A stretch of DNA of 64,000 nt from Trichomonas vaginalis G3 (taxonomy: Eukaryota > Parabasalia > Trichomonadida > Trichomonadidae). A program made the translations under genes and the position numbers. Positions 33,788-45,139 of this stretch are shown here, piece by piece. Positions within the stretch are counted from its first letter, which is position 1, and the number at the start of each line of letters is the position of its first letter. The notes beneath the pieces are model-generated. The model was not told the DNA's origin. It saw only the letters and a program-made list of their open reading frames with translations, and made no database searches. The stretch is taken from assembly GCF_026262505.1 (NCBI RefSeq), contig NC_067205.1, positions 21,485,585 through 21,549,584 of the forward strand, given 5' to 3'.

Positions 33788-33943
33788 ATCTTCCAAATAG
33801 ACAAGTTATATAGTTGTTATTTTATATTTTATTGTATTTATACTATTGATATTCACGCACTTGAATCAAAGCATACATAAATTGTACTTATTGATCAAAA
33901 AAATATTTAATTATATTTAAAATGATTTAGTATTTATTAAAAA

Positions 33944-35101
33944 TCAAATTATTGGAGTAGTCATAGCATCTAATTCATATTTTTCTTTCTCCTTGTTTGC
34001 CTTTAAATCTGGGAACAGAACTATTCCATAAATAATGAAGAGAATATCGAAGATTACGAAAACAATAAGCCAAATTTTGCTTCGACTATAAATATAAATT
34101 ATTTGTGTTATTTCAGAACAAATTGAATATAATATTTGAGAGAAGAAAATTAAATTATCTGAAAATTGACAAATCAATGATAATCCTACACTGTTAAGAC
34201 CTAAGAATAGACTTATAGTGTTACCACTTGCTACTCCATAGCTAAACATGTTTCGTTTGCCCGTGAAAGCTAAAATTGAACAAATTATCAGGAAAATCAA
34301 GGAAAAGGCGGATGAAATTATCCAATGTATTCTTAATCCAAAGAAATAAATTGAAAAAGCAATAGAAATGAGAATAATACTAATAATTATTTGAAGAATA
34401 TTATTAACTTGGATTATTTTGTAAGAAGATATGTGTTCTGGGGTTGCATTTGATATGACTATGTCAACAATGATTATTAATGGAGCTAAAATTAAGAGAA
34501 TTGAATGAAAAATGTATTTTTTCTCTTTAGAAGCGTTTGATCTTGCTGTTATTTCAGGAGTTATGTTCGGAATAAACCAAATAAGTATACTTTGGATCAA
34601 AGAAATGGATGCAAAAACGTATAAAAAAATTTTTCTGTGAGATGTGTATAATGTATGGTTTCCGATATATGTTCCAAATATAATACCAACAAAATGAAGG
34701 ATTCCGTATGAATCTCTTGTATTTTCTGGCGAAATATGCGAAATGTACAAAGGATTCATCAATAAATGGATATTTGCGGCTATCAATTGAAAGGCAATGA
34801 CAACAAAAGCAGCAAAAACGTTATCCTTAGATATTGAAGCTTTTGATACAAGAGCGATTGAATTTGAAATACCTGCAGCAATTAAAATAAATTTTGTTCC
34901 GAATTTCCTGTAAGTAAATATAGAGGAAACAAGTGTGATGATGGTTATTGGTAAAACTATAGCAGCTAAAATATATTGATTCAGTGAGAGGCCTGAAAGA
35001 AAAAATATAGGAACACTCTTCCAATTTGCAATCGCACTTAATGCTGATCCAACGAATACAACTCCTACATAATATAATTGCTTATTCAATAAGATTCCCA
35101 T
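33944..35101 (-). CDS. sugar-porter-like (MFS) membrane protein A
   Basis: The only intact copy of gene A in the window (385 aa from ATG 35101; the frame runs six codons further to a TTG). About ten to twelve hydrophobic helices. After the fourth comes LYISHISPENTRDSYG, which resembles the sugar-porter Y-x-x-E-I-x-P-x-x-x-R-G motif. FIPNITPE resembles the PESPR motif of the central loop, and LFPDLKANKEKE at the end resembles the PETKG tail. I infer a diverged major facilitator, substrate unknown. A TCA lies 15 bases upstream of the ATG, as for gene B, an initiator-like placement. It is a paralogue of gene B and lies 162 bases downstream of it on the same strand. Confidence 0.7.
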   Translation of the reverse strand: MGILLNKQLYYVGVVFVGSALSAIANWKSVPIFFLSGLSLNQYILAAIVLPITIITLVSSIFTYRKFGTKFILIAAGISNSIALVSKASISKDNVFAAFVVIAFQLIAANIHLLMNPLYISHISPENTRDSYGILHFVGIIFGTYIGNHTLYTSHRKIFLYVFASISLIQSILIWFIPNITPEITARSNASKEKKYIFHSILLILAPLIIIVDIVISNATPEHISSYKIIQVNNILQIIISIILISIAFSIYFFGLRIHWIISSAFSLIFLIICSILAFTGKRNMFSYGVASGNTISLFLGLNSVGLSLICQFSDNLIFFSQILYSICSEITQIIYIYSRSKIWLIVFVIFDILFIIYGIVLFPDLKANKEKEKYELDAMTTPII

Positions 35102-35262
35102 AATTGTCAAATTTGACAACGATACATTTTTCTGACATTGGATCCATATTGAAAAATTGAGAAAAATCTTAAAACCGCTTTAAATAGAATGTATTGTTTC
35201 ATTAATGAAAAAATTTTGATAAAAAAATCTAAAAAAATCTAATAAATTCGCTAAAAAATTGT

Positions 35263-36435
35263 TTAAATAATTGGAGTATTCAGATTGTCTGACTTTGATT
35301 TTTCTTCTTCCTGTATGTTCTTTAGTTCTGGGAACAATGTAAAGCCATATACAATTGTAAATATGCCAAAAACAATAAAAATGATGAGCCAAATCTTACT
35401 GAAGAGAAATATATGGATAGTGTCAATCAAAGACTCGCAAACAATGTTAAGAATTTGAGAAAAGAAAATAAGATTATCTGAAAATTGACAAATAAGAGAG
35501 AGGCCAACGCTGCTTAAACCCAAGTTCATACTTATATTAAAAAGATCTCCCATTATAAATCTAAATATGTTAGATTTGTTCATGAAATTTAATATTGTAA
35601 CAATTATTAAGAAAACTAATACAAAAATAGAGGAAACTATCCAATGCTTCCTTAATCCAAAGAAATAAATCGTAAATATGATTGTTATAATTGTTATCAA
35701 CGTTAATACATAAAAAACAATGTTAACTATGTTAACCTGATCAACAACTGAATGATCATGTACTATTGGAGCACAGTACCTAGGTACTGCATTTAATCCA
35801 GACAAAAATGGAAGTAACGTTAATGCAGCTGTATGGAACCAAAGTTTAACGTTTCTTGGAGCTTGTAATTCTTCGGAAGTTTCGGGAGTCATGTTAGGAA
35901 TGAAGATAGTAAGAATGGATTGTATGATTGAGATGGCTGCATAAACGTATGAGAAAATTTTCCAATGTGGAGATATTGCAATACGAAAACCACTTATGGA
36001 TCCAATTACTAAACCAATAAAATGGAATATTCCATATGAATTTCTTGTATTTGACATTGAAATATGAGAAATATATAATGGATTCATCAAATTACACATA
36101 ATATATCCAACACCAATGAATGTTCCAGTAATATAAACGAGATATGAAGTGTTGGCTGCATTGAATGTCGCAATAATTAAACCAATTGCGATTAAAATAC
36201 CGTTTATTATTGAATTGATTCTAGTTCCAAGTTTTTTGTACATCCAAATGGACAATACAATTGCTATTATTTCAACGAGGAATACTATTGGAAAATAGTA
36301 GTAAGTACTGTAATTTACTTCAATGATTTTGCTAGCAAGTATACTTTTCTACATTGTCGCTGCAGTATGAGTGACTACGGTGCCAAGAAATGCAACTCCG
36401 GCATACATAAGTTGCTTGTTGAGGATGATACCCAT
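35263..36435 (-). pseudogene. sugar-porter-like membrane protein B, U3
   Basis: Same early break as U1 and U2; 330 codons remain open (35263-36255). Confidence 0.6.
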
Positions 36436-37060
36436 AATAATGGCAAATGACAATCTGTCTGACAGCGGATCTCTTATGAAAAAATTGAGGCAAATCTGAA
36501 TGTCAGATATGTTTTGATGTATTTAGGTAGAATCTAAATTCTTGCAAAACAAACCGTAAAATTTACAATGGGCTCATTGAATATTTTATAAGAATCGAAA
36601 ATTGAGGGAATCAATAAAATTTTAAAACGAACATTGACTAACCATAAGAGGAAACACATAATATGGAAAATATTTGATTAGAAGGGTAATTTTTCCACTT
36701 CAAATCATGTGAGTTCTTTCGATTTGATAAAATATTAATAAAAAAATATTTAAATAAATATGATTTTATAGTATAATTAATAATTTTAACATAGATAAGT
36801 GAAAACAAACTATGTTAACAAGCTGATTTGGGATCTAAATATTAATAAAATTAAATATCATGTTGATGGATTTGATGAGGCATTGATTTAATATAGTTGA
36901 TGGATTTTTTACCTGTGAAAGAAAAAGCAAATATTTTGATAATCATAAATAAATTGAAATAAATGCAATAGAATTACATTTGATAACCATAATAAATGAG
37001 CGTATTATTCAGATGTTTTAACATGATTTCAGCTAAATATTACAAAAAATAGCAGGGATT

Positions 37061-38239
37061 TTATTTAGAAGATTTTGAAATAGTTAATGTTAATGCATAA
37101 ATTGTTTTAGGAATCGAAAGGATGTTCTTGTGTTTGTTGTCTTTCAGACTGTTAGGAATAACAAAAAATGTTAATGGTTGATGTGATGATGTTTTATTAT
37201 CATCATCAACAACATAAAGATAAATTGAATGAAATCCACATGAAATAGAATCAATTCCAATTGATTCGGTGAATGGACGTTGATTATTATCATAAATATA
37301 AAATGTTGTTAAATCATTAAATGTTTCTTCATCAAGTTTGTATTTGATTGTAAATGTTCCTCGCTCATCTGAATCTTGAACAAAACCATCAATATAAAGC
37401 TTCTTATTGACATCTTTGACAAATGTCTGATTATTTCTTGTTGTTATTGATAATAATGGTGAATTATAAAAATATTGAAAAGCTGATCGAAAAGGAGTAG
37501 ATGTTTTATTTGATTCATCAGTTGCTGTTACTATAAGATGATGTAATGATTCAGTCAGTTCTGATGGAAATTCTAGATCAAAGGAAAATGGATGTTCATT
37601 AATATTTAAAATTTCAATAGTTTTAGTGTCAATGATGTCGTTGTCAATGTAACATCGAATAGTGACAAGACCTGTGCCATCAAGATCTACAATCTGACCT
37701 TCAAGATGAATACTCTTGTTCAAACATCGATGATATGGACCGTTCTCGAATGTGTTGATTGTGAGTTCGGGTGAATTGTATTCATAATAAAAATAAATAT
37801 GTTCTTCGTTTGATTTCTTGTTGTGTTCATCTGAGCAATAAATTGTGATACTGTGAACAGATTCTGAAAATGCTGTTGGAAATTCAACTTCGTTAGAAAA
37901 TGAAATAATACATTCTGTGTTCATGGATTCTGAATGTAATTCTGAATATGGATAATCATCAAATTTGTAAAAGATAGAGATATGACCTGTGCAGTCCGAA
38001 TCTTCGATACTTCCCTCAATATTGATAAATTTGTTTGTTGTCTTGTGGAATCTGCTGAAATTATATGTTGAAACCGAAACAATTGGTGAATTGAAAACAA
38101 ATTCGGATGTCTTAGTGTAGTTTGATGATGTTTTGAAGAAGCTGTCTTCAATCCAAATAAAAATTGTATGATTACTCTCTGAATCGTATTCTTCGAAGAT
38201 TTCTGATGTTGGAATAAAAAATGTGAATTCATATACCAT
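37061..38239 (-). CDS. modular surface-type protein, C-terminal part, U3
   Basis: Same 392-codon frame as 27237-28415. Confidence 0.7.
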   Translation of the reverse strand: MVYEFTFFIPTSEIFEEYDSESNHTIFIWIEDSFFKTSSNYTKTSEFVFNSPIVSVSTYNFSRFHKTTNKFINIEGSIEDSDCTGHISIFYKFDDYPYSELHSESMNTECIISFSNEVEFPTAFSESVHSITIYCSDEHNKKSNEEHIYFYYEYNSPELTINTFENGPYHRCLNKSIHLEGQIVDLDGTGLVTIRCYIDNDIIDTKTIEILNINEHPFSFDLEFPSELTESLHHLIVTATDESNKTSTPFRSAFQYFYNSPLLSITTRNNQTFVKDVNKKLYIDGFVQDSDERGTFTIKYKLDEETFNDLTTFYIYDNNQRPFTESIGIDSISCGFHSIYLYVVDDDNKTSSHQPLTFFVIPNSLKDNKHKNILSIPKTIYALTLTISKSSK

Positions 38240-38372
38240 ACCGAAAAGGGTCGCTAGAAAAAGTGACTTTTGGCGCCAAAATTATTTTTTAAAAAAAACT
38301 TATTTTTATTATTTAATCAATATTACACCATTACATATTATTTTTTATATCAAATCCATACTATTTTTCAGA

Positions 38373-39551
38373 ATGGAAGTTTTTGTAAACTTTTACAAAA
38401 CTCAAATGGATCCATATCACTGGCATCGTACCTCCAGAAAATTAGTTGACATCGAATGGCTAAAGGAATCGGTTCAACAAATTAACTCTGGAATGAAGCT
38501 AAAGGATATTTGCAAAAAGGCCCGTTTAAATAATGGTACCTTTCGTGAAATATCCAAAACCATGTTCAAAAAGCTTGTCAGAGAAAATAATTTGGAATTA
38601 ATTCCAAAAAGAGGAAGAAAACAAATAGAAATTAATCTTGATGCCTGCCAAGCTTATGCAAATTTGAAAGATTTAATGCCCGATGCAGGCATCAATAAAA
38701 TTATTCAGAAAATGAAAACAGACCTTGTCAATATTGAGAAGAATCCAGAAGAATTTCAAAAAATTCAATCAGAAATTCAAAAAAATGGAGAAATAAATTA
38801 TGAGTCTGGAAACTGGCTCGATGAAGTTGACCGCACAACTTTAGTTCCAGTTGTGACTCCAATAGAAGGTACGCCTATTGAAATAAATCCATTACGCGAA
38901 TCTCTTCAAACGGCAACATACATTACAAAAAATTTCGATTCTCCCTTATATAGAATGGGCAGGAAAATACACGAAGCGATTATCGCAGATACTCCCCCTC
39001 AAAATCAAGAAAATCAGCAAAAATACATTCCTCGAAATTATCTAGCATCCAAATGTCATCAAATTTGGCATGCTGATATCCACTATTGGAGGAAACGAAT
39101 AGGCAAATATTTGTTTGCGATAATAGACGACAGATCGCGAAAAATCATAGATTTTAATTTATTTACCGAAAAAACAGCTCAAAATACAACTGCAGTTCTT
39201 AAAAGAGCATTAAGTACTCTACCTCAACCACCATATGCTATTTGGACTGATAACGGCCTTGAAAATAAAAGCTCATTTCATCAACTTTTGGTTGAACGTG
39301 GAATTGAGCATATTTTCATTCAACCGGGCAATCCACAGGCAAATGGTAAGATTGAGAGATGGTGGCCATACGTGGAAAGAAACTGCAAGTCAGAATCAGA
39401 TCTTCCACGGGTCATCAGATTTTACAATAATATGCCCCATTCTTCTTTGCCTGTGAATCCTGAAACGAACGTTTACTTTACGCCGAATGAATTCGAGGCC
39501 AGTGAAATTGATGATCACTGGTATCGAAATCCAGAACAAGAACCATTCTAG
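38373..39551 (+). CDS. DD35E integrase, U4
   Basis: 392 aa from ATG 38373, intact, with D235, D293 and E328. Confidence 0.85.
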   Translation: MEVFVNFYKTQMDPYHWHRTSRKLVDIEWLKESVQQINSGMKLKDICKKARLNNGTFREISKTMFKKLVRENNLELIPKRGRKQIEINLDACQAYANLKDLMPDAGINKIIQKMKTDLVNIEKNPEEFQKIQSEIQKNGEINYESGNWLDEVDRTTLVPVVTPIEGTPIEINPLRESLQTATYITKNFDSPLYRMGRKIHEAIIADTPPQNQENQQKYIPRNYLASKCHQIWHADIHYWRKRIGKYLFAIIDDRSRKIIDFNLFTEKTAQNTTAVLKRALSTLPQPPYAIWTDNGLENKSSFHQLLVERGIEHIFIQPGNPQANGKIERWWPYVERNCKSESDLPRVIRFYNNMPHSSLPVNPETNVYFTPNEFEASEIDDHWYRNPEQEPF

Positions 39552-40014
39552 ATAGTCGACGGTCAATTAAAAAACCTTAAGGAAAGCATTGACGAGTTCA
39601 GAAAATGAAAATCTCGAGCAAGTTCAATAAATTTTCAACAAATTCTCAAATCATTACGAATAAACACTTAATATTATCGTATTTACATCTTTTTAATACA
39701 ACTATTTACTTACTGATGATTCATTGCAAATCGTAGATTTGGATGATAAGTTATCTAACAAAAGTTTCCGAGCTTACCGCTTAAAACAATAGCCTACATC
39801 ATATCTACGAATACCTCGGTACTCCGAGGCTACAGTTTTGCGCAGAAAGTTCAAAAAGTGACTTCGAATGCTAAGTTATCTAACAAAAATTTCCGAGCTT
39901 ACAGTTTAAAACAATAGTCTACATCATATCTACGAATACCTCGTTACTCCGAGGTTCAGGTTAGTAAAAATCAATCTAAAAATATTTTTTTATGTACGTT
40001 AATGTAATCTGAGA

Positions 40015-40309
40015 GTGAGAGGCATATAGGCATACTATATACCTCTCACCCTTCAATTCCTACCAGAAAGTTCGAAAACTTGGTCGCAATTGCATCTGAT
40101 TGCGACCAAGTTTTCGAACTTTCTCGAGGGAATAGGAGCCTACAAAGCACTGATTATGTATTAGTGCCTGGTAGGCTCCTATTCACTTTCTAAATGGGAG
40201 AAACTTTGCTTTCATAAGATAACATACGAACAAAGTTTCTCCCATTTAGAGTTTGAATTGAAGGGTGCGAGGTATATAGGCATACTATATACCTCTCACC
40301 CTTTAATTC
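40015..40309. repeat. hairpin cluster HA1, U4
   Basis: Same five hairpins as U2. Confidence 0.85.
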
Positions 40310-40476
40310 CTATGAAAACAGTTCTAAAATAAAAATAAAAAACAAACTTAAATTAACTATTAAATTTTTTATATTTTAATTTCATATTTTTAATAAAATT
40401 CCTTATATATTATAATTATTATATTAAAAACCCTTTCGAATTTTGGCGCGAAAATAAGAGTAGGTGTCACTTTTTG

Positions 40477-41696
40477 TCACTTTTCTAGTGACCCTTTTCG
40501 GTACGGAACAAAAAATGTGAATTCATGTTCATTTGTAATTGTAACATCTTCAATATTATGTCGAGAACTGTTGTCGATGACATAGAAGAAGTAAATATGT
40601 TCTGCATTGTTTTCGTTTGTGAATGTTCCTGAGACTGTGATATTTCTATCAATTTTGTTGTGGTATGTAGACAGAGGTTCTTTGTTGACAATGAGAGATG
40701 GATTGTTGAATATATATATGAAATTAATGTTTTCTTCATTTGATTTCTTAAGACTTTCATCATAACAATAAATTGTGACTTTGTGAATTCCTTCATTCAA
40801 GTATGATGGAATATCGATGTTTTTATTGAATTCATGAGATGATGTATTATAAATTGTTATTCTTTCAACAAGTCGTTCTAAACCATTGTCATCAATAATG
40901 TAATTTATTGTAACTGTTCCACTTCCATCAAGATCAGTGACACTTCCTTTGATTTCAATTTGATTATTTATTCCTTTTCGAATTTGTTGATTGTTTTCTG
41001 TTGTTATAGAAATTGATGGTGTGTTGTAATTGAAATCAAATTGATAATGCAAATGATTTGAGTCTTTTTGATTAGAATCAACAGCCCAAATATAAATTAT
41101 ATGTGTTCCTTCTGAGAATGATGATGGAATTTTAACTGTGAAATCAAAATCATAATTTGTATTTATTTCATTGACTACTATTGATTGTGATGTCTTCTTA
41201 GTTGCTGTTTCACTGTCAAATTGGCAGTAAATATCAATTAGTTCATTGCCATCACGATCTGAAACAGATAAAGTAACAAAGATGTTGTAATCTGTATTCT
41301 TTGTGTATGATGACTTAGGAGCTGTTGTGATACTGATAATTGATGGATTATAAATGTATTCGAATGAAAGATTATATGTTTTGCTATTAAAACCATCTTT
41401 TAATAAATAAATATGAATTGTGTGATTGTTCTCTGGTAAATCATTTGGAAAAGTGATTGGTTTAGTGAAAGTTTCATCATTTGAATCGACTTGAACTTCG
41501 TATTGATTTTGAGTGTTATTATCTTCGTTGAAGTAATATTTAATGAGAGCTGTTGATTCTCCATTTGGATAACTTGCAATTCCTGATAATGTCAATGTCT
41601 GACCACTGTTCTTTATAATTTTTGTTGGATTTAAACCTAAATTAGATAGAGTAAGTTTATTTGAATATCCAACTGCAAATTCTAAAGAATTCTCGT
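40477..41696 (-). CDS. modular surface-type protein, middle part, U4
   Basis: Open throughout. The part from 41040 upward is repeated at 46951-47607. Confidence 0.7.
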
Positions 41697-42652
41697 AAAC
41701 GAAAAAGGGGATTTGACTCCGTCAAATCCCCGCTCGCAAAAAGTGGACTTTACATGTCAAATTTTATATGCATGTAATGTCCACTTTTATGAGTTTTAGG
41801 AAGGAATTGGAAGCCATGAGTTACTGACATTTCATCAGTATCTCATAGCCTCCAATTCCTTCTTAAAATGGGAGAAACTTTGTCCGAATAGTTTAACATT
41901 CGGACAAAGTTTCTCCCATTTTAAGAAGGAATTGGAGGGTAAGAGATATACCATATGAATGTATATCTCTTACCCTCCAATTCCTTCTAGAAAGTGTCCA
42001 AACTTTGGGTTAATTGCAAACTATTAACCCAAAGTTTGGACACTTTCAAGTGGAGATGGAAGGCTTTGGGGTATATATTAATACAATATACCTCAAAGCC
42101 TTCCATCTCCACTACAAATGGGAGAAACTTTGTCCGAATAGTTTAACATTCGGACAAAGTTTCTCCCATCTTTCAATGTAATTGCTACCTGTGAGGTACT
42201 GACTTGAAGTCAGTGCTTCACAGGTAGCAATATCCAAAAATTTAAAAACATTTTATCAGTTCGTTAAAGAACTAGAGCCTCCTAGGTACTGAACCAGAAT
42301 CAGTGCCTAGGGGACTCTAGTGATCTATATAAATCTGAGAAACTTTGAGGAAATTGTTCGACATTTCCTCAAAGTTTCTCAGCAATTTAGCGAGGAATGT
42401 TCGTTATCGTGTAGATATTTATAATATATACATGATAACAAACATTCCCGCTAAAAGATGTAAAATCTTATAAGAAATAATTGCAAAAGAATAACAAATT
42501 GCAACAAATTTTATATGAAACTGAACCTTATGAGGTAGTGATTCAAGATCACCGCCTCATAAGATTCAGTTTCAATCTCAAGTATCTCAAAAGTAAGGCT
42601 CTATTTTTGCCATGTAAAGTGTCACTTTACTGTCAAACCGTTTTTATCGTTT
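41697..42652. mobile_element. hairpin element HA2, U4
   Basis: Same insertion as U2, with the TCGT duplication. Confidence 0.7.
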
Positions 42653-43113
42653 TCGTTTACAACAGAATCAATATTAGTTAATTGATTATCACTCTTAGCT
42701 TGTGCAGTTAATATGTGATCACCATAATCTAAATCGGAAATATAAATCGATACATCTGAATCAAATGTTCTAGCAATTGGATTAGTATTTTTTGTTCTTT
42801 TTAATTCTGAATCAATATAAAATTTTATCTCCACAGAATTACCTGGAGGATTATATACAGTATAATAAACAACCCAAACATTGTTTTTATCTGGAATCGT
42901 TTTCTTAGTTGGTTCTGTAAGTTCAATTCTAAATTCATCACCTGCAAGTAAATTTTTCTTATCATTTTCATATTTGTAATTATATTTTAATTTGATTTTT
43001 TTTTCATTTCTTTCAGAAAAATTATCTTTTGAATTTTCAAAATATTCATCCATATTACGAGTATTATTGTGAAATATCGATTTAGATTCACTTAATAATG
43101 TAATATTAGACAT
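42622..43113 (-). CDS. modular surface-type protein, N-terminal part, U4
   Basis: Frame intact. Only about 80 bases of its upstream region remain before the border with the Polinton fragment, so its promoter may be replaced. Confidence 0.6.
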   Translation of the reverse strand: MSNITLLSESKSIFHNNTRNMDEYFENSKDNFSERNEKKIKLKYNYKYENDKKNLLAGDEFRIELTEPTKKTIPDKNNVWVVYYTVYNPPGNSVEIKFYIDSELKRTKNTNPIARTFDSDVSIYISDLDYGDHILTAQAKSDNQLTNIDSVVNENDKNGLTVK

Positions 43114-43196
43114 TTTCGTTTACGTAATTCGTTCATTTTTCTTGAGTTCGGAAATTTTGTTGTCAAAAAGATAAAACATATCATTGATATGTAGTG

Positions 43197-43225
<29 letters not shown>
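43197..43225. repeat. A tract, 29 bases, at the array/Polinton border
   Basis: Twenty-nine A residues begin exactly where U4 departs from the other units (GATATGTAGTGA). An identical 29-base tract stands at the same border in the second copy (49108-49136). Confidence 0.9.
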
Positions 43226-43227
<2 letters not shown>

Positions 43228-44160
43228 TAGTGGGGCTTCCAGGCACTTCGTGCCTTCTAGCCCTGAAGATGTTTAGTATAAATGAAGTTTTTATTCGGAA
43301 AATTGTTAGTCTTCTTGGTCGAAAACATTATATAATGTTTCACTTTTCACAAATTATATATGTTTTCATGTTTTGTCAAGACTTCTTCGTAAATGTTTTG
43401 TCAAGACTTCTTCGTAAATGTTTTGTCAAGACTTCTTCTTCGTAAATGTTTTGTCAAGACTTCTTCGTAAAATCAGACAAAAATAATGTTTAGGTGAAGA
43501 GGTGAGATTTCACCTGTTTTTTCACCTCTTTTCTCACCTCTTGAATTTTCATGAAATTTACACCAAAAATAATGTTTAGGTGAAGAGGTGAGATTTCACC
43601 TGTTTTTCACCTAATTTTTCACCCTCTTGAATTTTCATGAAATTTACACCAAAAATATACTACTAGGGTCATTTACGAAGAAATCTCAACAAAGTCTTTA
43701 CGAAGAAATCTCAACAAAACATAGACAAGAAAGTTCATGAGAAATTAGATGAAGAAGTCTTAACAAAGTCTTTACGAAGAAATTCATGAAAATTCAAGAG
43801 GTGAGAAATGAGGTGAAAAAAGAGGTGAAATCTCACCTCTTCACCTAAAATATATTTTTGGGTCATTTTACGAAGAAATCTCAACAAAGTCTTTACGAAG
43901 AAATCTCAACAAAGTCTTTACGAAGAAGTCACAATAAAGTCTTTACGAAGAAGTCACAATAAAGTCTTTACGAAGAAATTCATGAAAATTCAACGGGTGA
44001 GAAATGAGGTGAGAAAACAGGTGACATCTCACCTCATATGTCCTTACTGAAAAAGTATGTGTTCCATCTGAAGTTCTTATATACGGGTCTTCCAGGAGCT
44101 TTTCACAAATTATATATGTTTTCATGCTTTGTCACTTTTCTGTCACTTTTCGGGTAAAAA
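43226..44160. repeat. terminal repeat region of the Polinton-like fragment
   Basis: Begins with a GGCAC-TTC-GTGCC hairpin, then several satellite units (TTTTGTCAAGACTTCTTCGTAAATG) in one orientation and, from about 43670, units of the opposite orientation (ACGAAGAAATCTCAACAAAG). Palindromic blocks GAGGTGAGATTTCACCTG and GAGGTGAAATCTCACCTC lie between. No gene. It ends with GTCACTTTTCTGTCACTTTTCGGG, which resembles the inner part of the integrase-element repeat (GTCACTTTTTGTCACTTTTC). Confidence 0.65.
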
Positions 44161-44181
44161 CATTTTTATTATTATATATAA

Positions 44182-45000
44182 ATGAATTTTACAAAACCAC
44201 CGTTACCGTTCTTTGGAAATAAGAGTAGATGTAAAGATATTATATTGAGAGAACTTAAGAAACTACCGAATGGTCTAACATTTGTAGATTTGTTCGGTGG
44301 AAGTTTCTATATATCCCATTTGTGCCATACAATATTCCCAGACTCAAAGATTATATGCAATGACTTCGACAACTATATGGACCGTCTCAAACATATACCA
44401 GACACAAACAATATATTGAAAGAGTTAAAAGAAAAGATACCTATAGGTAAGATGGAACGTATACCATTAGATAAGAAAAATACTGTCAGAGAGGTTTTGA
44501 AAAAGGCAGAATATATTGACTGGGATAGTATATCTGCTAGACTATTATATAGTGGTTCTATAAGAGTTCATGACATTGAAACACTTATGTCAAAAGTTTT
44601 ATATCTTAACTATACAAAGGTTTTCAAAGAGAACATAGAAAAATATATTGAGGGTATAGAGTTTGTGAGATGTCATTGGACAGAGTTGTATGAAAAATAT
44701 AAAGACAAGGAAAATGTTTTCTTTATAGTAGACCCGCCGTTCTTTAACACATACGATTTTCAATACCAAGTAGACTGGACTTTGAGAGACTCTTTAGAAA
44801 CTTTAGACGTTTTACATAACCATCCATGCTTTTACTTTACATCCGATAAAAGTGGTTTGGAAAGTGTCATGAGATGGTTAGAGGATATACATGACTATGA
44901 GTTTAGATACGATAAGATAGAATATGAGAGAGGTCCTATAAACCGGAAAAAGTGTCATAACAAAGAAATTTTATTGGTAACTAAATGTGGTTTGAAATAG
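44182..45000 (+). CDS. Dam-type (D12 class) N6-adenine DNA methyltransferase, 272 aa
   Basis: Transfers a methyl group from S-adenosylmethionine to adenine N6 in DNA (family knowledge). Motifs in order: LPFFGNKSR at 8-16 (start motif of the Dam class), FVDLFGGS at 34-41 (cofactor motif I), NDFD at 60-63 (motif II) and the catalytic DPPF at 184-187. The length is normal for Dam enzymes, and the order of motifs is the alpha order. Methylases of this class are reported in Trichomonas, some in Mavericks (from memory). A TTTTTATTATTATATATAA leader lies directly upstream of the ATG. The next ORF overlaps its end by 16 bases. Confidence 0.85.
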   Translation: MNFTKPPLPFFGNKSRCKDIILRELKKLPNGLTFVDLFGGSFYISHLCHTIFPDSKIICNDFDNYMDRLKHIPDTNNILKELKEKIPIGKMERIPLDKKNTVREVLKKAEYIDWDSISARLLYSGSIRVHDIETLMSKVLYLNYTKVFKENIEKYIEGIEFVRCHWTELYEKYKDKENVFFIVDPPFFNTYDFQYQVDWTLRDSLETLDVLHNHPCFYFTSDKSGLESVMRWLEDIHDYEFRYDKIEYERGPINRKKCHNKEILLVTKCGLK

Positions 45001-45116
45001 GACTACTTGTTTTAGGTTTTTTCCATTGTGTCATTTACTTATTTGACGTGGCAGAAAGATATAGAGAATATGAAGATGAACCAATGCCAGCAAATGTTCA
45101 GCACATGTACTCGTAA
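44985..45116 (+). CDS. small membrane protein, 43 aa
   Basis: ATG-initiated ORF in another frame, overlapping the last 16 bases of the methylase gene. Residues 4-21 are a membrane helix (EIGLLVLGFFHCVIYLF), followed by a charged tail (ERYREYEDEPMPANVQHMYS). The tight overlap and typical single-pass design support a real gene. The role in the element is unknown. Confidence 0.6.
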   Translation: MWFEIGLLVLGFFHCVIYLFDVAERYREYEDEPMPANVQHMYS

Positions 45117-45139
45117 GAGATATTTTTATCTAATATTAA

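Larger units (their letters stand above)
28415..38238. repeat. tandem unit U3
   Basis: Complete copy, the one with transporter gene A intact. Confidence 0.95.
38239..40503 (+). mobile_element. integrase element, U4
   Basis: Looks whole; same ends as U2 and U3. Confidence 0.75.
38239..43196. repeat. tandem unit U4 (right-truncated)
   Basis: Last copy of array 1. It stops just upstream of the N-terminal part of the modular gene, where a 29-base A tract and Polinton sequence begin. Both transporter genes are missing. Confidence 0.9.

Noticed and set aside
43194-43445. ORFs starting with a poly-lysine run over the A tracts (also 49105)
   Set aside because: Lysines are only the A tract; the rest is repeat DNA.
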